From Pseudomonadota bacterium (GTDB lineage Bacteria > Bdellovibrionota > UBA1018 > CAIMNF01): a stretch of DNA of 6,331 nt. The notes under the pieces are model-generated. The model did not search any database. It was not told the DNA's origin and saw only the letters and a program-made list of their open reading frames with translations. Location: the NCBI GenBank assembly GCA_027482725.1, contig JAIXVT010000169.1, forward strand, positions 1-6,331, read 5' to 3'. A program made the position numbers and the translations under genes. Positions within the stretch are counted from its first letter, which is position 1. Every line of letters begins with the position of its first letter. Shown here in pieces: positions 1-5,773 of the stretch.

Positions 1-1318
1 CAAGAACTTCTCCAAGCGGCGGGGTCAAGAAATGTTCCAGACTTCGCTGGTGAAAAAGGTACTTCAGCGACTCGGGACGGAGGCGGGATCCGTTACAGGT
101 TGTACATACCACGGGAGATTGGTACCGCCGAATAAAAATCCGTACATGAAATTTATAGCGTTTTTCTTCAAGATCCTTAAAAAAATCCTCGATAAATGAC
201 CAGACTTTTATTTTCTCCTCGTCGATAAGTTGCGAGTAGTTTTTATTTGGGCGGATTTTATGTTTTTCGAGATACGCGATAAATCGTTTTTTTGCGGATT
301 GATGCGAGGGTTTCTCTAGGGGGTCGATGGCCCCTGCGCTGACAGAATGTTTAGGGAACAGGATGATTTTTTTGGGATCGAGTTCTAAGCGATAGCCATA
401 CCCGTTACAATCGGGACATGCGCCTAACGGACTTTGGTAAGAAAAGCGGTGGGGGTGAGGCTCTGGGTAGTCTCGGTTACATGGGCGACACACGAACCCC
501 GTGCGATAGACCGTTTGGGTGTCATCATCTAAGTTGAGAACTACAGCATGCTCATGCCCGTATTTTAAGGCTTGGTCGAAAGAGTCTTGAAAACGTTTTA
601 TTTGGTCATCGTCAATCGCATTCGTTTTTGACCAGTTAAATCGATCAATCAGCACATAGAGGTCTTGTTGGTAAAGGGCCTCAATGGAGAGATTTTTGGG
701 TGCGGGCTCATTTAGATCAAACCAAGATTTTGTCTCTCCGTGATAAACGCGACCAAACCCCTGGTCCCGGAGGATTTCCAGATAACTCGTTATGAATTGT
801 CGCTGATGCGTTTTCGTTCCTTTGGTGTCTGGACGGTGAGCAAGTCGTGCCAGAAGTGCAAATTTTTTGTTCTGAAGATGAGAGAGGGCTTCTTTTCTCA
901 AGCTCTCGCCGGTCTGATGGCTTACCGGGGACTTGCACTGATCGCAGTAACGCGTGGAAGCGCGGGAGAACAAAAGCCTGAGAAGGTCCAGGATTTCTGT
1001 TTGCGTCGCTACCGTGCTTCTCGTGTTTTGAACTGAATTTCTTTGCTCTAGTGCGATTGCTGGAGGGATGTTTTCGACCCGATCTACCAGCGGTTTGGGC
1101 ATTTTTTCTAAAAACTGACGTGTATAGGTAGAGAGGCTTTCTACGTACCTTCTTTGGCCTTCAGCGTAAAGAGTTTCAAAGGCAAGAGAAGACTTCCCCG
1201 ATCCTGACAATCCGGTAATGATCGTGAGTTTTTTTTGGGGGATGAACGCGTTAAAACCTTTTAAGTTGTTTTGACGGATGTTATAGAGCTCTATGTTTTT
1301 ACCTGATTTTTTGCTCAT
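1..1318 (-). CDS. uvrA: Excinuclease ABC subunit UvrA, N-terminal part (runs off the left edge)
   Basis: UvrA is the dimeric ATPase that finds bulky DNA lesions and loads UvrB in nucleotide excision repair. The frame is open from the ATG at 1318 to the left edge, giving 439 residues; known UvrA proteins are roughly 830-940, so about half is present. Visible features: Walker A GLSGSGKSS at residues 36-44, followed by the hallmark YAEGQRRYVESLS; a C125-x2-C128 pair; a UvrB-binding-like region; a zinc-finger module C277-x2-C280-x20-C301-x2-C304 with the typical spacing and the GACPDCNGYG context; and C405-x2-C408 in CTTCNGSRL. The signature LSGGE and the second ATPase half would lie beyond the edge. 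The start is supported by an AGGGA ribosome site five bases upstream. The usual STVGT is STVAT here, and the UvrB-binding region is fairly divergent, so this could be a second UvrA paralogue rather than the housekeeping copy. Confidence 0.96.
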   Translation of the reverse strand, partial: MSKKSGKNIELYNIRQNNLKGFNAFIPQKKLTIITGLSGSGKSSLAFETLYAEGQRRYVESLSTYTRQFLEKMPKPLVDRVENIPPAIALEQRNSVQNTRSTVATQTEILDLLRLLFSRASTRYCDQCKSPVSHQTGESLRKEALSHLQNKKFALLARLAHRPDTKGTKTHQRQFITSYLEILRDQGFGRVYHGETKSWFDLNEPAPKNLSIEALYQQDLYVLIDRFNWSKTNAIDDDQIKRFQDSFDQALKYGHEHAVVLNLDDDTQTVYRTGFVCRPCNRDYPEPHPHRFSYQSPLGACPDCNGYGYRLELDPKKIILFPKHSVSAGAIDPLEKPSHQSAKKRFIAYLEKHKIRPNKNYSQLIDEEKIKVWSFIEDFFKDLEEKRYKFHVRIFIRRYQSPVVCTTCNGSRLRPESLKYLFHQRSLEHFLTPPLGEVL

Positions 1319-1323
1319 AGGTT

Positions 1324-1328
1324 TCCCT
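1324..1328 (-). promoter_or_regulatory. Ribosome binding site for uvrA
   Basis: On the minus strand AGGGA lies five bases before the ATG at 1318. It fixes this start over alternatives. A TAAAAT box (1335-1340, minus strand) just upstream could be a -10 element, but no convincing -35 element was found. Confidence 0.55.
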
Positions 1329-1414
1329 GATCGGATTTTAGTCTAAAGGTTTTAACAAACTCTCGTAAGTATTCTTGTCCGTACTGTGTTAAAATGTGGT
1401 TGGACAGAAATTTT

Positions 1415-1690
1415 ATGGTGTCAGTTTTTAAATCGATTTCATTTTCCGCGATGATTTTAATGCTTCTTGGTGTTTCTTCTCCAAGGTCGGTGCCTACATT
1501 GCCCCAGGCGGCTTTGACTGAAATCGACACCAAAAACATCAAGCCCTTCCGCGTCCAGCAAGAGGAAGCCTATCAAGAATCCGAAGACGCCCTTGCGGAT
1601 TTGATTCGGGCCGAAGAAGGGTATCGAGAAACAAAATCGGCAAAGCTGATCCTCGAGGATTCTGCCGCCCGTTCGGCGGTTAGTCAGTAG
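1415..1690 (+). CDS. Small hypothetical protein with a probable signal peptide
   Basis: I do not recognise a family. From the ATG at 1415 the product is 91 residues. Residues 1-19 form a signal-like N-terminus (one Lys at position 6, then a hydrophobic run to about 19), followed by a Ser/Pro-rich stretch and a possible cleavage site near SS22 or AA33. The rest, about 45-90, is charged and probably helical, rich in Glu and Ala, with no Cys or Trp. An in-frame ATG at 1394 would add seven residues but has no ribosome site; a weak GGA element at 1402-1404 favours 1415. The stop lies 24 nt before the radical SAM gene, so the two may be co-transcribed. A minus-strand frame (1315-1542) overlaps the first half and competes with this call; the C-terminal half beyond 1542 is free of that conflict and has protein-like composition. 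Confidence 0.5.
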   Translation: MVSVFKSISFSAMILMLLGVSSPRSVPTLPQAALTEIDTKNIKPFRVQQEEAYQESEDALADLIRAEEGYRETKSAKLILEDSAARSAVSQ

Positions 1691-1714
1691 TTTAGTGAGT
1701 AGTCTGGTAAGTCA

Positions 1715-2635
1715 GTGGCGCAGATATCGAAAAAAAAATTTTCAAGGGTTCACATCGAAATCAGCAGCATTTGTAACCTTCAATGTACATTTTGTCCCGA
1801 AGTTGTGCGGGAAAAGAAAAAAATGGCCGTGGATCAGTTTGCTACGATTATTCCACAGGTTGCGCCTTTAACAGAGCAAGTGTGTTTGCATCTGATGGGG
1901 GAGCCATTGGTTCATCCTGATCTCGTTAAGCTTCTTGACCTTTGTGCGGAGCACGGCGCACGCATAAACCTTGTAACGAATGGGACCTTGTTGAATCGGC
2001 ATTTAAGCACCCTTGTTCATCCTGCGCTCAGACAGGTGAACTTTTCATTACATAGTTTCTTTGATAATTGGCCCGATCGGGATCCAGAGCCCTATTGGTC
2101 CACCATTTCTGAATACCTTCAGCGTGTTCAAGTTGAACGACCCGATTTGTACATCAATCTTCGCTTGTGGAATCTTGGGTCTGAGCGGGGAGCTTCGGAG
2201 AAGAATTTATTTTTTTTGAAAAAGATACAGGCCCTGAATCCCGATGCGGATCTCGAGTTAGGGGAAATTCGTCGGGCAAAGTCTCGGAGGGTTCAGGGAA
2301 GAATCTATCTTTCTTGGGATACGGAGTTTGTTTGGCCAGACTTGGATTTACCTCTCCTTGGGGAGCAGGGGAATTGTTACGGGCTCCGAAATCATTTTGG
2401 GATACTGGTAGATGGCACGGTAGTGCCGTGTTGCTTAGACAAGGAGGGCGTGATTCGTTTAGGCAACGTGTTTGATACCCCGTTGAATCAAATTTTGGAT
2501 TCCGAAAAAGCAAAGCGTATGGTTTTGGGGTTCGAAAAGGGGCAACTTCTTGAGCCTCTCTGTCAGCGTTGCCAGTTTATTCAAAGGTTTAAAGATAAAG
2601 GACCAGCTCGCCCGACAGCAGAAAAGAAAAACTAA
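1715..2635 (+). CDS. Radical SAM protein with SPASM/twitch-like C-terminal cysteines
   Basis: This is a 306-residue radical SAM enzyme, expected to bind a [4Fe-4S] cluster and cleave S-adenosylmethionine to start radical chemistry; the substrate cannot be read from the sequence. The cluster motif C20-x3-C24-x2-C27 is exact and starts close to the N-terminus, so there is no N-terminal RRE-type peptide-binding domain. GEP at 62-64 is the usual SAM-contacting element, with TNG at 88-90 and SLHS at 111-114 on later strands. In the C-terminus, C221, the GTVVPC element (C239, with C240 beside it) and C283-x2-C286 resemble a SPASM or shorter 'twitch' domain holding one auxiliary cluster. The start is GTG at 1715, behind a weak GGTAAG, and leaves only 19 residues before the first cluster cysteine. 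It lies 24 nt after the small secreted-looking gene and 42 nt before pstB, in the same direction, so it may belong to the Pho transcript. Confidence 0.9.
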   Translation: MAQISKKKFSRVHIEISSICNLQCTFCPEVVREKKKMAVDQFATIIPQVAPLTEQVCLHLMGEPLVHPDLVKLLDLCAEHGARINLVTNGTLLNRHLSTLVHPALRQVNFSLHSFFDNWPDRDPEPYWSTISEYLQRVQVERPDLYINLRLWNLGSERGASEKNLFFLKKIQALNPDADLELGEIRRAKSRRVQGRIYLSWDTEFVWPDLDLPLLGEQGNCYGLRNHFGILVDGTVVPCCLDKEGVIRLGNVFDTPLNQILDSEKAKRMVLGFEKGQLLEPLCQRCQFIQRFKDKGPARPTAEKKN

Positions 2636-2677
2636 GAAAATTCTCATTCAAACTTTCGGGTTTATCCGTAAACTGTC

Positions 2678-3442
2678 GTGATGACGAACGTTGTTCTTAG
2701 GTCGGAAAAACTAAAAGCGTTTATTGATGCGACGGAGATCATTCATGGAATTGATCTTTCGGTTTTTCAAAATGAAGTCCTAGCGATGATTGGTCCTTCG
2801 GGTTGCGGGAAGTCTACTTTTTTGCGATGCCTCAATCGACTGCATGAAGTCGTTCCCGGGGCTCGTGTTGAGGGCCAGGTTGTCCTCAAGGAAAAGCCCA
2901 TCTATGGAGCCGCGGTTGATCCTGTAAAAGTTCGCGCTCAAATTGGGATGGTTTTTCAGAAACCCAATCCGTTTCCGACCATGACTATTTTTGAAAACGT
3001 AGCTTCAGGGATTCTCTTGACTCAGTCCAAAAGTAAATCAGAGCTTCAGGATGTTGTTGAATCGGCGTTAAGGTCTGCGGCTTTGTTCGACGAAGTGAAA
3101 GATAAGCTTGATCGTTCTGCAATGAGTTTGTCGGGTGGGCAACAACAACGGCTGTGCATTGCCCGTGCACTGGCTGTTAAGCCCGAGGTGCTTCTTATGG
3201 ACGAGCCGACGTCCGCGCTGGACCCAATTTCTACGGCAAAAGTAGAGGAACTTATTCTTCAACTAAAATCAAAAACAACAATCATTATTGTTACTCACAA
3301 CATGCAACAAGCTGCTCGAGTCTCAAACCGAACGGCGTTTTTTTTGTTTGGAGAGTTAATCGAGCACGGGGCTACGCAAGATATGTTTACAAACCCTAAG
3401 CAAAAAAAGACTGAAGAATACATTACAGGAAGGTTTGGTTGA
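2678..3442 (+). CDS. pstB: Phosphate ABC transporter ATP-binding protein PstB
   Basis: PstB is the cytoplasmic ATPase that powers the PstSCA high-affinity phosphate importer and takes part in phosphate signalling with PhoU and PhoR. At 254 residues it has the normal family length. All ABC motifs are intact: Walker A GPSGCGKST at 39-47, the PstB-typical PGARVEG at 60-66, Q-loop FQKPNPFP at 93-100, signature LSGGQQQR at 151-158, Walker B LLMDEP at 172-177 with the D-loop SALD, and switch His207. The C-terminus ends in YITGRFG, a PstB hallmark. Adjacent GTG (2678) and ATG (2681) codons are both possible starts; no strong ribosome site is visible. phoU follows after 3 nt. The genes for PstS, PstC and PstA are not upstream, where a radical SAM gene is found instead. 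Confidence 0.97.
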   Translation: MMTNVVLRSEKLKAFIDATEIIHGIDLSVFQNEVLAMIGPSGCGKSTFLRCLNRLHEVVPGARVEGQVVLKEKPIYGAAVDPVKVRAQIGMVFQKPNPFPTMTIFENVASGILLTQSKSKSELQDVVESALRSAALFDEVKDKLDRSAMSLSGGQQQRLCIARALAVKPEVLLMDEPTSALDPISTAKVEELILQLKSKTTIIIVTHNMQQAARVSNRTAFFLFGELIEHGATQDMFTNPKQKKTEEYITGRFG

Positions 3443-3445
3443 TTT

Positions 3446-4108
3446 ATGCAAAGACAGATTGATCTCGAAATTTCTCAGCTCAAGGGAATGATTTTAGCTA
3501 TGGGGGGCGCGGTAGAGAGCGCTGTAGAAGAAGTAACGCTTGCGCTCAAAGATCGAAATTTGTCTCGGATAAGTCGGGTGAAAGATCTTGAAACTCAGAT
3601 TAATCAGTTTCAGATTCAGATTGATGAAAGGTGTCTGAAGCTGATCGCAAGTCAGTCTCCTCTCGCAGCCGACCTGAGGACGATTCTTGCAGTTCTAAAA
3701 ATCAATTCAGATCTGGAGCGCATGGGGGACCAAACCATAAACATTTCACACAACGTGCGGGAATACCTCCCAGAGCCCCCATTGCCGTTGATTAACGTGG
3801 TTTTAGAAATGGCGATTGCCGTAAGAACCATGATTAAAGAGAGTTTGGATGCCTTTATTAGGGGTGATGTAGAGGTTTCTAAACGGGTTTTGCTTCAGGA
3901 CGATGCGGTCGATGAAGGCAAGAATAAAGTTTTTACTGAGGCCACGGAGTTAATGAAACAGAATCCTGATTATGTGGATGGCGGATTGGATCTTATTCTG
4001 ATTGCGCGTAATCTTGAGCGCCTCGGGGATCACGCTACCAATATTGCAGAAGACGTGATTTTTGTTTCTACCGGACAAGACATTCGTCATGGAGGTTTCC
4101 GAGAATGA
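3446..4108 (+). CDS. phoU: Phosphate signalling protein PhoU
   Basis: PhoU links the Pst transporter to the PhoR sensor and helps keep the Pho regulon off when phosphate is ample. The 220-residue length and two-repeat structure are typical: two three-helix bundles, each with a metal-binding signature, NSDLERMGDQTINI at 87-100 and ARNLERLGDHATNIAEDV at 187-204. Acidic residues near 48-60 and the DDAVDEGKN stretch at 152-160 match the other helices of the family. The ATG at 3446 lies 3 nt after the pstB stop, with AGGAAGG at 3427-3433 inside the end of pstB as a somewhat distant ribosome site. The stop overlaps the phoB start (ATGA), so the genes should be translationally coupled. The sequence appears intact. 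Confidence 0.97.
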   Translation: MQRQIDLEISQLKGMILAMGGAVESAVEEVTLALKDRNLSRISRVKDLETQINQFQIQIDERCLKLIASQSPLAADLRTILAVLKINSDLERMGDQTINISHNVREYLPEPPLPLINVVLEMAIAVRTMIKESLDAFIRGDVEVSKRVLLQDDAVDEGKNKVFTEATELMKQNPDYVDGGLDLILIARNLERLGDHATNIAEDVIFVSTGQDIRHGGFRE

Positions 4109-4800
4109 GTGATAAGCCACAGATCTTGATTGTCGAGGATGATCTTGAGATTCAAGAGCTTCTATCGTTGACGATTCGATCCTTGGGTTATGACGTCGAG
4201 GCGTGTAATCGGGGAGATGTGGTCATGGCTTATGTTAAGAATCGGCGATACGACTTAGTGATTACCGATTGGATGCTTCCGGAAATGACGGGCATCGAAG
4301 TGATTCGTTCCCTTCGCTCCAAGTATGATTCACGCACATTGCCCATCTTGATGTTGACGGCGCGATCGGAGCCAGAAGACATTGTGCAAGGGCTTGATGC
4401 CGGTGCGGATGATTATCTGACCAAGCCGTTCGAGCGAGCTGTTTTACTTGCTCGTGTCAGAGCCTTGCTCCGGAGGTTTAGGTCAAATTCCGGGGCGCGC
4501 GAGGATAATTTGATCAAGGTTGGGGAGTTGGTTCTTAACTTAGATACGCTGGATGTCCTTTGTGGCGAAGAAAAAGTGATCTTAACTCCGAGCGAATTCA
4601 AGCTCCTCCAGGCGATGATTCAAAATCGGGGCAAAGTGTTGACTCGGAAAAAACTCATTGAACTTGTTCAAGGTTCGGGCATATCCGTAGTCGATCGCGC
4701 GGTAGACACTCATATCTTTGGACTGAGAAAAAAGCTTGGATCTTGTAGCACCCTTGTGGAAACCGTTCGTGGGGTGGGGTATCGGGTGGCGATTGAATGA
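4105..4800 (+). CDS. phoB: PhoB-type DNA-binding response regulator
   Basis: This OmpR/PhoB-family response regulator is expected to bind Pho boxes and activate phosphate-starvation genes when phosphorylated. At 231 residues it matches PhoB. The receiver domain (about 5-122) has the acidic pocket E11-D12-D13, phosphoacceptor D55 in ITDWMLPE, T85 in MLTA and K107 in TKPF. A winged-helix domain (about 133-230) follows, with LTPSEFKLL, the recognition-helix region RAVDTHIFGLRKKL and the terminal TVRGVGYR. No key residue is missing. GGAGG at 4091-4095 lies nine bases before the ATG, which overlaps the phoU stop as ATGA; the stop overlaps the next gene the same way. PhoB is assigned over other OmpR-type regulators because of its operon with pstB and phoU. 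Confidence 0.95.
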   Translation: MSDKPQILIVEDDLEIQELLSLTIRSLGYDVEACNRGDVVMAYVKNRRYDLVITDWMLPEMTGIEVIRSLRSKYDSRTLPILMLTARSEPEDIVQGLDAGADDYLTKPFERAVLLARVRALLRRFRSNSGAREDNLIKVGELVLNLDTLDVLCGEEKVILTPSEFKLLQAMIQNRGKVLTRKKLIELVQGSGISVVDRAVDTHIFGLRKKLGSCSTLVETVRGVGYRVAIE

Positions 4801-5495
4801 CTTTCTTTATCGCATTTGCGTTGGGATGTTTTGCGGTGATGCTCTGGAACTGGTATCGGACCAAAGATCAGCTTGAATCACTTACACAAGAACTCAAATC
4901 CGAGAAGCAGTTCATCTCAAAAGTTCGCTTCAAAAGGGCACGATCGAAGGCCCTAACCTCTGCACTCTTCAAGGTTCATGAGTATCCTCTTGCGTTATTG
5001 AATCAAGATCGTCAAATCGCTCTCATGAATCAGTCATTTTCACAAATGAGGGCTTGGTCTGTAGAAGGTCCCAAGGTGGGGGATCCTGTTGAATACTGGT
5101 TACGAGATCCTCGGGCTATGCTCTCTCTCTCCCAGAGTCTGGTGGATGGGGTTGGGTTAACTGAAATTTATCTCGACGGGGCGTCGTACCGCATGCGTTC
5201 CGCGCCTGTACAAAAAGAAGATGTCGTAACCGGTTTTTGCCTTTCATTGATTCCGGTAGGACTTGAGATCGGGTTAGAAAAAAAGAGAGTTGAGATGATC
5301 TCTCAAATCTCTCACGACATCAGGACACCTTTGACCATCGTGAAAGGGTACTTTGAGATGCTTCGCGAAAATTTGTCTCCATCTTCATTTGAAGATGGGA
5401 AACTATCTCCTGAGATCTTTGAGAAAATCTCAAGATCTCTTGAGCGAATCGAAGCGCTGATTCGTCCGGATGCAGGGTTAAATAAAGGGGAGTGA
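4797..5495 (+). CDS. phoR: PhoR-like membrane sensor lacking the kinase catalytic (HATPase) domain
   Basis: This is the partner sensor of PhoB by position, but shortened to 232 residues where PhoR proteins are usually about 400 or more. It has one membrane segment at about 2-17, a short linker helix, a PAS-like domain at about 58-150 (with the LLNQDRQIALMNQSF stretch and a RDPR element typical of PhoR PAS domains), and a HisKA dimerisation/phosphoacceptor domain from about 160. The box SHDIRTPLT holds phosphoacceptor H173 and the acidic and Thr residues (D174, T177) needed for phosphatase activity in this family. The second HisKA helix (ISRSLERIEALI) ends at about 222, ten residues before the stop. 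No N, G1, F or G2 box follows in any frame; 24 nt later the tRNA genes begin. The protein should not bind ATP or autophosphorylate. The ATG overlaps the phoB stop. It could be a working phosphatase or phosphotransfer protein, or a truncated remnant. Confidence 0.9.
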   Translation: MTFFIAFALGCFAVMLWNWYRTKDQLESLTQELKSEKQFISKVRFKRARSKALTSALFKVHEYPLALLNQDRQIALMNQSFSQMRAWSVEGPKVGDPVEYWLRDPRAMLSLSQSLVDGVGLTEIYLDGASYRMRSAPVQKEDVVTGFCLSLIPVGLEIGLEKKRVEMISQISHDIRTPLTIVKGYFEMLRENLSPSSFEDGKLSPEIFEKISRSLERIEALIRPDAGLNKGE

Positions 5496-5519
5496 AAGAT
5501 CTACCTCAAACGAGGGGCG

Positions 5520-5596
5520 TGGCGCACCCGTCAGGACTCGAACCTGAAACCCTCTGATCCGAAGTCAGATACTCTATCCAATTGAGCTACGGGTGC
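5520..5596 (-). tRNA. tRNA-Arg (anticodon UCG)
   Basis: On the minus strand the acceptor GCACCCG pairs with CGGGTGC, followed by discriminator G and an encoded CCA (5520-5522). The anticodon stem TCTGA/TCAGA holds loop CTTCGGA, so the anticodon is TCG (5560-5562), reading CGN arginine codons. The T-arm TCAGG-TTCGAGT-CCTGA is perfect and the D-arm has AGCTCAATTGG. Length is 77 nt. Its 3' end points at the end of the phoR-like gene, 24 nt away. tRNA-Gly lies 16 nt upstream, so both are probably processed from one transcript. Confidence 0.97.
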
Positions 5597-5612
5597 TAAA
5601 AAATACAGTAAG

Positions 5613-5689
5613 TGGAGCGGGTGAAGGGACTCGAACCCTCGGCCTCGACCTTGGCAAGGTCGCGCTCTAGCCAACTGAGCTACACCCGC
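5613..5689 (-). tRNA. tRNA-Gly (anticodon GCC)
   Basis: On the minus strand the acceptor GCGGGTG pairs with CACCCGC, followed by T and an encoded CCA (5613-5615). The anticodon stem CGACC/GGTCG holds loop TTGCCAA, giving anticodon GCC (5653-5655), which reads GGC/GGU glycine codons. The D-arm has AGCTCAGTTGG and the T-loop is TTCGAGT. Length is 77 nt. It is the promoter-proximal member of a two-tRNA unit. A TATATT box (minus strand, 5699-5704) lies close upstream but has no good -35 partner. Confidence 0.97.
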
Positions 5690-5773
5690 AAAACAAGAAA
5701 TATAGTGAAATTAGTGTGCGGGAAGGAATCGCTTCTGGTCAAGAAAAAATCCCCCTGATAATTTGGGGTCCGT

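Noticed and set aside
717..938. Minus-strand 73-codon frame inside uvrA
   Set aside because: It is out of frame with the uvrA reading frame, whose motifs run uninterrupted through this stretch.
740..1036. Plus-strand 98-codon frame antisense to uvrA
   Set aside because: The minus strand carries clear conserved UvrA sequence here; the plus frame shows no recognisable motif or ribosome site.
1366..1395. TAAAAT box as a -10 element for the plus-strand operon
   Set aside because: No -35 element at 16-18 bp; the only TTG-type hexamer (1375-1380) is much too close.
2154..2513. Minus-strand 119-codon frame antisense to the radical SAM gene
   Set aside because: Proline-rich, low-complexity translation typical of an antisense shadow; the plus-strand gene has intact family motifs.
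5504..5515. CCTC-AAAC-GAGG hairpin between the phoR-like gene and tRNA-Arg
   Set aside because: Only a 4-bp stem and no proper T-run on either strand, so it is too weak to call a terminator.
5753..5768. CCCC...GGGG inverted repeat before the adenosyltransferase gene, with an A-run on its left side
   Set aside because: A 4-bp stem with a loop of about eight to ten bases. On the minus strand it would resemble a terminator, but no minus-strand gene feeds into it. Masking of the GGGG ribosome site is possible but unsupported.
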